A stretch of 64,000 bases of DNA from Amyloporia xantha (Eukaryota; Basidiomycota; Agaricomycetes; Polyporales; Adustoporiaceae): the NCBI GenBank assembly GCA_036971615.1, contig JAYKKR010000018.1, positions 372,001 to 436,000 on the forward strand. Direction: 5' to 3'. Positions 54,514-64,000 of the stretch are shown in pieces. Numbering within the stretch: the first letter of the stretch is position 1; each line of letters starts with the position of its first letter. The notes beneath the pieces were generated by a model, which searched no databases, was not told the origin of the DNA, and saw only the letters and a list, made by a program, of their open reading frames with translations. Made by a program: the position numbers and the translations under genes.

Positions 54514-55844
54514 GGTGATACGACCTACGAAACCCTAACCCCTAATCTGGGTGCGACCTAAAGGGACTAGAGAAACGCTGAATAGTCTTAGTGGAGGGGA
54601 GTTAGCAGCAAGGGTGTCCCGCGGTTCGAGTGAACACGAGAAACGCCTTCGAAGAGGTTACGAACGATAGGGAAACTTACGACGTAGCTCGACACGTCGT
54701 TGAAGCTACTCGAGAGCCGTGGGTAGTTAGCGGGACTCGGTAGAGACGATCGAGGCTCGATAGAGCTCTTCGATGTAACGTAGAAGGAATAGAAACGCTT
54801 CGAGGGAGAGGACTTAGCTGTAACACGGTTCGAAGGATAACGCAGTCCTTCGACAATAGTCGAAGGCGATCGTAGGATCAAAGGTTCGACGAGACGGTTT
54901 CGACGAGTAGACGCAGTAGACGAGGTTTCGAGGTTACGCAGCGAAGAACGAAGTGACGCAGTGAACGCAGTAGAAGGCTTAGACGCAGGGCGAACTCGAC
55001 TTATGAGCTCTGAACTCGAGGGGGAAAAGGAACTTCTGTTTGAGAGAGAAATACGACATGTTTTATACTACGAAAGAGAACGCTACGACTATCGAGAGTG
55101 GCACACTAGTACGAGTGGCTTTGCATTGTCCTACACGAGTCCTCCTCACCGAGTGGCACGTATCGAGGCCATCGGTCGAGTGACGTCATGCCGAACGCGG
55201 AAATGAAGAGGAACATACGATACACCTCGGACCGATATCCGGCTTCGATGGCACGCCGCGAGACTCGATACCTAATCGGGAAAGACCGGACGCGTCGGTG
55301 TGGCACGAAGCGATGCATGCGCTGTACGAGCGGCGTCGAGTGGCATCATTGTTCGCCGAATGCGGGAGATGGCCTGAGATCTACGGACGAGGCATCGGAG
55401 CGACCGCGCCGAGCTTCGAGCAAGCGTAGAGAACGGTAGAAGACGTCGAAGAATGTCGAAGGGTACGGAGCGTCGGGGTCACATGCGTAGTATCGACGGA
55501 CGTCGAAGGCTAAATCGAAGTGTTGGACGACTGAGCCGAAGTGCCGGGCGGGATGCGATTGCCGAAAAGAGCTGTATCGGGGCCCAGAGGGGCTTGGCGC
55601 CTATCATCTCCTCCTTATTGAAATTTGGACCGTCCTCGGTCCTCCACGTGATGCGAGAAGCGTGATGATCGTAAATGGATCGAAGCGGCATGGCAACCCA
55701 TGTCGGTTTCAAACGCCTCGTGGTCGGCGCTAAACGCTGGTCGAAAAGGGGATATAAGCAGGGTGGACTTAGCCTCATTTTCCCCAGTCCATCGTTCCAT
55801 CGTCGCCCCATCCACCACTCTTCGCCTTACTCGCTGCTTCGATT
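54514..55844. other. TCGA-rich non-coding segment and promoter of the cysteine-cluster gene
   Basis: No gene recognised. The tetramer TCGA and strings such as TTCGAAG are strikingly over-represented compared with the sequence to the left of 54514, and the bias continues to about 59000. A two-unit string AACCCTAACCCC occurs at about 54531 but is not a telomere. A TATAAG box at 55753-55758 serves the gene starting at 55845. Confidence 0.6.
55753..55758 (+). promoter_or_regulatory. TATA-like box
   Basis: GATATAAGCA, 92 bases upstream of the ATG at 55845. Confidence 0.4.
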
Positions 55845-57278
55845 ATGTCCGCCGCCTCTCGATCTGTCACTCCTGCCGTCGCCTCGCGCTCCCAGCGCGC
55901 TCTCGATTGGCTCGTAAAAGCTCTCGACAACCCGCCCTCCAACGTCGAGCCGATCGAGGTCCTCGAGGCCTGGGCGCAAGATGTTGTCTCTTTCTTGGTA
56001 AGCCCCATGGTTGCTTCGACAATGTTTTGTTAACTCATTTCTTCCTTCCTCTAGGAAACCTATCGCAAGACACTCGGGTCGATCACCGACGCCGAGGTCG
56101 AGGGTCGCATGGTGACCGTCGCTGGTGAACTCGCTGAGCGGGCTACCGACTCGTGGCTCGGGTGGGCGCGAAGCGACTGGCCTGCTCTCGCCGCCGCCAT
56201 CGAGGCCGCTATCAAGCGCCGCGTTGACGAAGAACAGCGCCTCGCTGCCGAAGAGGAACGACGCCTCGAGGAGGCCCGCAAACGCGAGCAAGCCGCCGAA
56301 GCCCGCCGGTTGGACGACGAACGACGTAAGAAGCAAGAGGAAGACGATCGGCGCACTCAGGAGACAGAAGAGCGCCGGAAGAAAGCCGAGGAGGACGAAC
56401 GCCGCGAGCGCGCCGCCGCTGACGAGGAACTGGCGAAGATAGCCGCGGCTGAGGGACTTGTCGACGATTCTGCGGTTGGTGGCGCGGGGTCGAACGGCTC
56501 GAAGGGGAAGGAGCGCGGGGTCGACGATGACGACGTCATCGAGATCTTCGATGTAAGTCCAAATGGTTTTCGTCTGTTTCTTCGACTCGAAGCTGACTGC
56601 GTTCCTTCCTCGTAGAAGACTCCCAAGGCGTTTGATCGTCCACTGCCGATGGTCGAGGCTGAGATGGCTGCGATTGCCATCGCGAAGCGGCAGGGCGGCC
56701 AAAAGGTAAGTTCGCGCGTCCTTGTTGCTTTTCTTGTGCTGATACTCGTGGCAGTGCGATCGCTGCGCTGGCTATCGTACGGCTCCAGTCGATTGCGTGT
56801 GGGTCGAGGGATCGGTCTCGTGCGAGAAGTGCATGCAGACCATACAGGGCTGCTATTACGATGGGGTCAACGTCCTTGGGAAGACCAAGAAGGTTCGAAA
56901 CGGCGGGGGTTCGAAGAAGCGCGGTAAGTCCTTGATGATTTGAGTAGCGTTTCGACTAATCGTCTTGTATTCGTAGCTCGCCCTCCGTCGCCGGGTCCAT
57001 CGACTGCTGGTTCAACGAGTTCGAAGCGTCGCCGAGTGCCGCTGCCGAAGCTGGCCTTGCCGCTTGACGGCGGTAGCCGACTCGGCGTCGAGACAGACGA
57101 CCTCGATTCGATGGATCTGACACCGCGCTCGCGCGCAATCGTCTGGTCGATTCGGGAAGAACGGGCCCTTCTCGAGACGCGCATGAAGGTCCTCCGTGAT
57201 GTCGACACCCATCTCCAGCAGATGGAGGAAGCCGCATTGAAGGGGGCGGACTTCGAGCCTGTCTCGGATGATGAGTAG
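55845..57278 (+). CDS. Coiled-coil protein with a Zn2Cys6-spaced cysteine cluster
   Basis: Five exons join in frame from ATG at 55845 (MSAASRSVTPAV) to TAG at 57276. The first exon ends AWAQDVVSFL and continues into ETYRKTLGSITDAEVEGR. A long Glu/Arg/Lys-rich coiled coil follows (EEERRLEEARKREQAAEARR region), then an acidic DDDDVIEIFD. The next exons give CDRCAGYRTAPVDCVWV and SCEKCMQTIQGC: C-x2-C-x9-C-x8-C-x2-C-x6-C, close to the GAL4-type spacing except for a longer first loop. The C-terminal exon contains basic SSKRRRVPLPK and a short coiled coil ending VSDDE. I do not recognise a named family. Codon use is rich in TCGA. It is tail to tail with an orphan retroelement integrase and architecturally similar to the gene at 61493. 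Confidence 0.75.
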
Positions 57279-57747
57279 GCGATGTCGCGGCTCGTATCGT
57301 AGTGTAGTCGTAGCCTCGTATCATGTCGTGTTTGCTTTCGGTGGAATGAAAATGTGGCCTGTATGGCCTAGACGAAACCCCGCACGAACTAAGGGAAAAG
57401 GAAAGAAAATAAGCGTGATCGAAGCAAATCATAACATGATCGAAGCAAATCGAAGCTCAAGTCGAAACGTTCGTAGCGAGGAAAAATGGACTTAATGAAA
57501 ATATAGGCTCAGTTTGTCATCACAGCCTAGGAGGACTCGTCTAGGGTGAGCCTCCGCGCAACGGTCGAATCAAAGCGTTCGTAGAACGTCGAAGCGATAT
57601 CGCGACTTTCGAGTTGAATCGAATGTAATCGTACAAGTGGGCATCTAACTCGTAGGAGAAAATCAAGCATATAGCGTAACATGAGAGCAGAAACGGAGAG
57701 AAGAAAGTACGCATCGTGTTGTACAAGTAAGAAAAGTGGGAGAACCT
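57279..57747. other. Convergent 3' spacer
   Basis: A 470-base gap between the stops of the cysteine-cluster gene and the integrase frame. Contains a direct duplication of ATGATCGAAGCAAATC-like sequence near 57415-57450. No coding signal. Confidence 0.4.
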
Positions 57748-59001
57748 CTATTCGTCGTGTTCCTCGGCTTCTTCGACTTCATCATCGTCGTCGTCGCCGA
57801 GAGAATTCGATAGTTCGAGTTCTCGAAGGCGCTCTGTCGAGACATCTTCGAGATCCTCGGGAATTGGGATGGATTTGCGAGCGAAATATGGGATGACACG
57901 GAATGCTGCGATGGGTCGATCGAGGACTGTACCGTCGAGCTCGCACACGATGTACGCGCCGCCCTTGTTGCGCGAGACAACGATGAGGGGGCCTAGGTAT
58001 CGCGGGCGCATCTTGCGGTTGAGGGACTTCTCGATCTTGGTGTTGCGTATGAGCACTAGAGCTCCGCGCTTGAAATCGAAATCCTGGATCGGGTGCTCGT
58101 GCTCCTTTTCGAAGCGAATTACTGCAGTTCGACGTGCTTCGTAGACCTTCGAGTGGAGTTCGGTGACTTGCTCGACGCGTTTCTGGAGCGCGATGGCTCG
58201 TCGGGCGATGAGGTCGGTCGTCGAAAGGATCGAAGTTGGCGGGGGTTGGAGATACGTGGCTTCGACGATGTCGAGGGGAATGAGGGGATGGGTGCCCGTA
58301 ACAGCGAAGTATGGTGAGCAGCCCATGCGTCGTCGAGTAGTGATGCGCTCGGACCAAAATACGAAATACGCAGCTTGAGACCACTTCTTCTCATCTCCAT
58401 CGGCTGTCTTGAAGAGAGCTTGCCGCGTGCTGAAGTGCGGACGTTCGACGAGACCGTTCGCCCTCGAATTGTACCCGCTGATTCGAATATGATTGATGTG
58501 GTACTTTTTCGAAAGGTAATCGGCCGCCTTGATGAACGCCGTACCGTTGTCGGTGACAATCTCGCTGAGCGCGCCCCATCGACAGAGGATATCTTCGAAG
58601 ATCCAATCGGCGAGGGCCTTCGCAGTCTCTTTTCGAAGCATTCGAAACTCGGGGTAGGTCGTAAGCGAACATCTACCTTGGACCAAGTACTTGTATCCGC
58701 CCGAGGCAGGCATGTGCATTGTGTCGATGTGAATTTTCGCGAAGATGGGGGCTGGTACTGCGACGGTCGGAGGAATGAGGATTTGACGAACTTGACGAGA
58801 CTGGCAGATGTGGCACGATCGAACGAACCACGCGATGTCGGCATAGTGGAAAGGCCACCAGAACCGTTCGTTGACGAAAGCTCGAGTCGCGTAGATTCCT
58901 CGATGCGCGGTGCGGTCGTGACATTCTCGAAGGATTCGAAGTCGATCGCCGGGCTTGACGACTAGCTTGTGCGCGCCGTGGCTGTCCTTGCGCCAGCACA
59001 C
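57748..59001 (-). pseudogene. Orphan Ty3/gypsy integrase, truncated at its 5' end
   Basis: Open frame of about 417 residues with a complete integrase: zinc domain HDRTAHRGIYATRAFVNERF to SCHICQ, catalytic KIHIDTMHMP (Asp), EIVTDNGTAF (Asp) and SRANGLVERPH (Glu), then a GPY/F-like RPRYLGPLIVVSRNKGGAY module and acidic tail. It resembles the integrase at 50276 in order and sequence but has very different, TCGA-rich codon use, so it comes from a different element. There is no ATG at its start and a TGA lies just upstream; reverse transcriptase is absent. The break is next to the CGGCCG-rich repeat region at 59040, so the rest of the element has been replaced. Confidence 0.85.
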
Positions 59002-59039
59002 CTTTCAGTCACTGTACCCCTGACTCCTAGGATATATAT

Positions 59040-59266
59040 GCCTGACATTGTCCCCTAAGGCATGGGGCGCCGGACGTCGCCCGACGCCCTAGCAGTGGCC
59101 TCTGAGACTGGCCCGGCCGCCGTGTGTTGTGATCACCTGAAGTATGGCCCGGCCGATGCGTCATTCCATCACCTGGATCTAGCCCCGGCCGACATCGCGA
59201 CCATGTCCGTCTTTATAGTGTATATAGTGTAGGCGCGGCCGCTCCTAAACTGATTCCTTCGCGTGC
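59040..59266. repeat. Irregular CCCGGCCG-containing repeats
   Basis: GGCCCGGCCG or CCCCGGCCG recurs at about 50-base spacing (around 59109, 59147 and 59193) with ATCACCTG-like strings between. It runs into the regular 166-base satellite and looks like a degenerate or related array. Confidence 0.6.
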
Positions 59267-59690
59267 AGGACCGGCCGCGAGGAACTCAATGGGACGATCT
59301 CGCGTCGCGATTCCTACTCAAGGCTCGGCCGATGCTCTATTTGACATTCTGGCAGTAGGCTCGGTCGGTATTGTTCCTCTGAGTTTCCTCCTCCGTAGCC
59401 GCGACCGCTCCCAAGCGTGTGTCCTGACATTTAGGACCGGCCGCGAGTACCTCAGAGGGACGATCTCGCGTCGCGGTTTCTAGTCAAGGCTCGGCCGATG
59501 CCCTATTCGACATTCTGGCAGTAGGCTCGGTCGAGATTATTCTTCTGAGTTTTCTTTTCTGTAGCCGCGACCGCTCCCAAGCTTTTGTCCTGACATGTAG
59601 GACCGGCCGCGACTACCTCAGAGGGACGATCTCGCGTCGCAGTTCCTACTCAAGGCTCGGGCGCTGCAACCTTTTTGCAGTAGGCTCCGT
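59267..59690. repeat. Satellite-like tandem repeat, 166-base unit
   Basis: AGGACCGGCCGCGA occurs at 59267, 59433 and 59599, exactly 166 bases apart each time. Each unit continues with GGGACGATCTCGCGTCGC, CTCAAGGCTCGGCCGATG and GACATTCTGGCAGTAGGCTC. Two full units and a partial third are present; the third decays after about 59650. Confidence 0.9.
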
Positions 59691-59988
59691 TGATATGTAC
59701 GTTCGCATTCCCTAACTGATTAAGGGGTCTCTGTAGTGACAAATAATTCTGAAGCTCTCTACTCTCTCCGGGCGTGTACTTGTACAACTCACCTCTAGCA
59801 GGTATCACTTTCAGCGAATTCTCTCCACTTTGTCGCGGACGCGACACACACTAAACTTGCGGTTTATGGTATGCCCGCTGTCAGTGGTGTTCATGGTCAT
59901 TTACTCTGATCTAGGCCCGTGCCAATTTGAAAATTGTATTCGCATTACCAGCGAGAACTAATGACTTTTAACGATGCATGTCGTTACG
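59691..59988. other. Spacer, no gene seen
   Basis: Between the satellite and the stop codon of the minus-strand gene at 59989. Nothing recognised. Confidence 0.4.
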
Positions 59989-61240
59989 CTACTGTGAAGG
60001 GCCGTGCTCCTTGTCTTCATCGCCAGAGCCAATCTCCTTCTCCCACAACATTCGCTCCATCTCTCTCATCCTCCCTCCTATGGTTCTCTTGCGAACTTCC
60101 CCCTGGATTGCCTGCTGCAAGACAAGCATATCGGTCAGCGCTTCGATGTCGCGGTTCACCGCGATAAGCTGCTCGCGCGCGTGGCGGCGCTCGTCGCGGA
60201 GAAATGTGGCCTCCCTCACAGAAGGAAACCCTATGAAGGAATCAGAACCAGTCCAGAATATGATGATTCTTACGTACCAAGGGTAACTTTTTCCTTAATG
60301 TAGGCAAGTCGCGAATGATGAGAAGGAGGCGGAAGAGGCGCCATCACACCTGCAGTCGCGACCGCGTCTAAGTTGCGCGCAGGCCCTGCAGTCATGTACT
60401 TGATCGCGGGGTCTATTGGGAAGTCGTCCTCAGAGGAGATGTCAATAATGCTGCGTTCGCTAGAGTTATTGTCATTTCCCCTGTCCCTGCCTTTATCCTT
60501 GCTGCTAGTGGAGAACTGAATTTGATCTCCTGGCTCGACCCGGATCAGAAATTTGATGTCGATAGAAACACGCGGTTATGTTTCGCATGGTTAGTCCGGC
60601 ACAGATCACGTTGATTGGAGTACACTCACCTTGACCGTGGTCATTGTCGCTGTCCTCTCCCAATGCTGTGAGGTCAATTGGAGATCGGTCGCGAGACACG
60701 GTGATGTCTTCGTCTGAGTTGATGAGGCCGAGATCTATTGGGCTCCGTCCACGGCGAGACTCTTAATGCAGATTTTCAAATCTTGCTGATGTTGAAGTGT
60801 TACAAGAAGATGGGAACATACCAGTTTCCAACTCAAATAAATCGAGGTCAATTGGCGTCCGCGCCCGCTCCAATTCGTGGCCTTCGAGGAGAGGCTCTTA
60901 ATGCAGATTTTAATATATTGCTCATGTGGAAGTGTTTCAAGAAGATAGGAACATACCTGTTTCCAACTCAAATAAATCGAGGTCAACTGGAGTCCGCGCC
61001 CGCTCCACGTCGTGGCCTTCGAGCGGCAAGTCAATTTGTTCGCGACTTCATGAGCTTCATAGATGAAACTCGTGATCACTGCACTCACCGTCGTGATGTT
61101 CGAAGTCATCGGGTTCCGACATCAGCGCATCGAGGAGGACCGGTGACCGCTCGCGATCAACTTGAACTTGGTGCGGTAGGTTAGTAGTGATGTTATCGGC
61201 GCTGAATGGACGACTTACAATTTTCCGCGTCTGAATCCAT
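59989..61240 (-). CDS. Nuclear-type protein with duplicated (S/T)P-x-DL exons
   Basis: Start ATG at 61240 (MDSDAEN). Joined exons give VDRERSPVLLDALMSEPDD, then IDLPLEGHDVERARTPVDLD, then LLEGHELERARTPIDLDLFE, then RRGRSPIDLGLINSDED with SRDRSPIDLTALGEDSD, then a Ser/Asp-rich linker (SERSIIDISSEDDFPID) and a C-terminal charged coiled coil (REATFLRDERRHAREQLIAV to GRMREMERMLWEKEIG). The motif (S/T)P-(V/I)-DL recurs four to five times, in acidic, probably disordered sequence; such S/TP sites suit proline-directed kinases, which is inference. Two of the exons, with their introns, are a 135-base tandem duplication. The family is not recognised. The third exon's donor is ambiguous (GTGAGT or, to keep frame, GTGCAG). 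Confidence 0.65.
60764..61033. repeat. Tandem exon-intron duplication, 135-base unit
   Basis: TAATGCAGATTTT begins the first unit at 60764 and the second at 60899. Each unit holds an intron with GAACATACC(A/T)G and an exon with TCCAACTCAAATAAATCGAG. The copies differ at scattered positions but keep both splice sites and frame, so each adds one ERARTP(V/I)DLDLFELET block to the protein. Confidence 0.85.
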
Positions 61241-61492
61241 GGCTCGCGCTATTGATGTTCGTGACGGAGGGATGTGTACTCGAGAATGTCCACAACAACG
61301 CAGGTAAGTCAAGGAGGTCGCGCTCGATTCGACTTCACCACGTGCACGTGACAAGAAGATGACCCGTTGCTGACATAACTAGCAACCCGTCCAGCACTTG
61401 AAGGTCGCGCGCATCCAAGTCCTTTCTTCCTCCTCCTCCACCACCCTTTCTTTCCTCTTGCTCTTAGTACAAACTTGCTCCTTCCACAGATC

Positions 61493-64000
61493 ATGTCTGA
61501 CGCCGCCTCCACCCAGAACCAAATCTACATCGCGATCGCGCGCATGGCCGCCGCGCTTTCTTGCGCGCCGTCCCCTGGCACAGAGGGGTATGTCGTGTTT
61601 GAGAAGGCGTTCTATGCAGAGTTTGTGAGTGAGCCTGTGTATCTCCTTGCTTAATGGTTGACCCATCCTCTGTTACTAGAAAAAGGGCTGGCATGTATTT
61701 CGCGACGCGCCCCAGATGGTGCGGGCATCACTTTGCGTACCCGCCTTGCTGTTCAGCGCCACGCGGGAGTACGCAGAGTCGCCGAACCACCCCGATCTGC
61801 GCCGCATCAAGGCGGACGATCCTCAAATCGACGCGTACAGACGCAAGGTCCATGTGGTGCCCGCACCACCTGCACAGGATGGACTGGGTGAGAAGCAGTG
61901 GTGGGCCGCGACAGGTGAGTACTGCGTTCCGACTTGTCGAGCACACTGACTGACCTTTGTATTTCCAGCACAAGTGGCTCCTGCTGCCGCTGCAGGTAAA
62001 ACGACGCGACGGGTCCCGACGCCTGAACCGTCTACATCCAAACGCGCAGGGACGAAGCGCAAGTCGTCTGTGGAGCGCGACAGGGAAGCCGCTCCCGCCA
62101 AATCCGTCAAGCCCTCTCGTCAAGCTGACGCCTCCAGCCAATCCCGTTTGCGTCAACCCACTGTCGCAGCGCCACCCTCCGCGGCAAGCCCATTGATGCC
62201 GCCGCGTATAGGTCCGCCAAAGCGCGCTTTGCGCTCCAAAGTGCAGCCCCCAGCGAAGCCATCTTCGACAGCGAAGGCGGTGAACAACTCAGGCGACGAA
62301 TGGAGAGTTAAGGCCCCAACGCGCAAGGTCTACGTCATGGCACCAAGCAGGACGGGGGCATCGGGAGGGACAAAGGCAGCCACGGGAGGGAAGAAGCGGA
62401 TGCGAGATGACATGGAGGAGCCGGAAGCGAACAATGAGGAGGGTGTGGATGACGAGAACGAGGATGAGGACGACGAGGATGAGGACGACGAGGATGAGGA
62501 CGACGAGGGTGAAGATGGTGAGAACGAGGATGAGGGAGCCCAGTCGCGACGGGGTGAGAAGAAGGGCCTAGGCAAGACTAGCACGCGCAGGACGACACGA
62601 GCGAAAGCGGGAACTGACAAGGAGAAACAGAAGGAGGTCAGCACAAAGGCGGAACTCGAAGCCGCGAAAATCGCAGCCGCGACCGCGTGCGCCAAAGCCT
62701 CAGTAAGTGCGAGCCTCCTTGGATCAGTTCTACACTCACATTTGTATTCCACAGGTGGTGCCCTGCGGTCAGTGTATCACTAACAAGACGATATGCGAAG
62801 TCTCGCCTGCGTACTGGCGGTGCATGCGCTGCGCTCGACTCAAACTCAAGTGCTCGCTGACGCCTCGTACACCCGCCGGCAAGACGATAACCGGACACAA
62901 GTACGTCACAGAGGCCGCGACAAAGTTCCACGATTACGTGGACGAATGCATGAGGAACAAGGTCGCGCCCCGACCGAGTGCGTGTTCGTCCGCGAGCTGG
63001 GGTTCTTGCATCAGAACGATGAGGGCGCGCTCGTCCTCCCTGGAGGCCAATCATTCGAGGACTACAAGAATGACAAGGCAGCGGCAGCGGGTCGCGCAAC
63101 AGAGGCGAGTGGCCCGCCCAAAAAGAAGAGGGCGAAGCGTAATCCGCGCTTGGAGCGCACGTCACCTCCCGTCGATGTTAACGGGGAGGAAATCCCACCC
63201 ATCGCTGTCGCGAGGCCCAGTCAAGCGAAACTGCGAGAAGAACAGCAGCAAGCAGAGCTGGCTGCTCAGCTCGCAGCCCATCCGCCCCGCTACGTTTCGT
63301 TCGCGACAAAGAGGAGCTTTGGCAGGAATACAAGAACGCCGCCATTGCTGAAGCCAAGAAATTGGGCGAGTCAGCTCCAGAGGCGTGTGCGTCGAAACCA
63401 AGACGCGAGCCTTCTCGCGACGTGTCGTCCCCGCTCACTGTCGCGACGCCTCGACACGCAACCTCCACACCCCCGGCGGAAGATGGGTCGCGAGTTCCGC
63501 AGGTCGCGAATGAAGAGCCCGATCACATGCAAGAGGTCGAGCAGGAAGCCGACCAACTGATCGACGACTCCAATGACGGCAGGAATGCGAGCGAGGCCGA
63601 AGAAAGCCAGCAAGGAGCTCCGTCGAATCAAGACCGTCTGGAGGCCACCAAGCTCCAGGAGCTAGTTAAGGCCCTCGAGCGCAAGGTCACGGTGCTGGAG
63701 GATATCAACGAGCGCCAGGCCATCGACATGGTCTCGAAGGAAGAATTCCGCGACTCTGTGATCGACGCGTCTTTGAATCTCCAGACCTTGTTTGATAAGC
63801 ACATCCACGACGTGATGGCTTCGACGGATGCGGAGCTGTGTAAGGTGACGGAGCGCATGTCCGCTGTGGAGCTCACTGGGCGTGAGCTACAGTCGCGGAT
63901 CAAGCAAGTGGAAGAACGTCAAGACGGAATGGACGCGACACTGACGAATGTGGGCGAAAACAATGCGGAGGTCGGCAAAGTCGTCGAGTCGTTGGATCAA
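61493..64000 (+). CDS. Large acidic, coiled-coil protein with Zn2Cys6-spaced cysteine cluster (partial)
   Basis: Start ATG at 61493 (MSDAASTQNQIYIAIARMAA). Exons continue with KKGWHVFRDAPQMVRASLCV, a basic Pro/Ser/Lys-rich region, a long Glu/Asp run (about 62455-62540), then a Lys/Arg-rich block. The cysteine cluster is CGQCITNKTIC, AYWRCMRCARLKLKC: C-x2-C-x6-C-x8-C-x2-C-x6-C, which fits the Zn2Cys6 spacing, although it is internal rather than N-terminal. A long C-terminal coiled coil (ELVKALERKVTVLEDINERQ onward) runs off the window. The reading frame steps by one base near 62900-62980 and again near 63220-63300. Either two short introns of about 50 bases or two frameshifts would explain this. 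The family is not recognised; the layout resembles the gene at 55845. Confidence 0.6.

Noticed and set aside
54531..54546. Telomere-like AACCCTAACCCCTAAT
   Set aside because: Only two imperfect units in the interior of the sequence; most likely chance.
55827..56702. A 291-codon minus-strand frame
   Set aside because: Antisense shadow of the plus-strand cysteine-cluster gene, whose spliced product is coherent.
62330..62752. Ser/Phe-rich minus-strand frame
   Set aside because: Antisense of the Glu/Asp-rich run in the plus-strand gene; no independent evidence.
1..64000. tRNA, rRNA and CRISPR arrays
   Set aside because: Scanned for box B-like GGTTCGA strings and for regular short repeats with spacers; hits such as 54601 and 54832 lacked any tRNA fold context, and no CRISPR-like spacing was seen.

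Overview
The window looks like a fungal nuclear chromosome segment, most likely from an agaricomycete (mushroom- or bracket-forming basidiomycete). The evidence is many short GT-AG introns of about 45-70 bases, multi-exon genes with very small exons, a tandem family of DUF6533-type membrane proteins, a wood-decay type secreted 'glycopeptide' gene, a basidiomycete-style UbiA gene and Ty3/gypsy elements. No bacterial operons, CRISPR arrays, rRNA or tRNA genes were seen. Gene models were built by hand, by joining exons whose translations continue a recognisable protein family across plausible splice sites.

Layout. (1) 0.6-8.4 kb: three tandem DUF6533-type membrane-protein genes, with duplicated 5' flanks. 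(2) 8.8-17.7 kb: conserved genes on the minus strand: a pinin/SDK/MemA-domain splicing protein, a small protein with FDHP repeats, a membrane-anchored histidine-phosphatase family protein, and an SRP72 homologue that lacks its middle. (3) 18.4-21.3 kb: a 241-base, nearly perfect inverted repeat around a 2-kb centre. (4) 22.2-36.7 kb: five enzyme genes: neutral ceramidase, a UbiA prenyltransferase with one in-frame stop, a polysaccharide lyase 14-like protein, an aldehyde dehydrogenase and a GMC oxidoreductase. UbiA, ALDH and GMC together could be part of a small metabolite cluster, but this is only inference. (5) 39-42 kb: a 1.76-kb element with terminal inverted repeats ends about 150 bases upstream of the secreted glycopeptide gene. 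(6) 42-48.5 kb: sparse, with a diverged direct repeat, a hairpin, weak hypothetical genes and a 418-base MITE flanked by TA. (7) 49-64 kb: repeat-rich. It holds a decayed Ty3/gypsy element on the minus strand and a TCGA-rich island in which an intact coiled-coil, cysteine-cluster gene faces an orphan integrase tail to tail. A 166-base satellite follows, then a nuclear-looking gene with duplicated (S/T)P-x-DL exons, and a second cysteine-cluster, coiled-coil gene that runs off the window.

The least explained parts are the 54.5-64 kb block (cysteine-cluster genes interleaved with retroelement pieces and satellites), the 18-21 kb palindrome and the shortened SRP72. The enzyme genes at 22-36.7 kb show intact catalytic motifs, apart from the stop codon in the UbiA gene.
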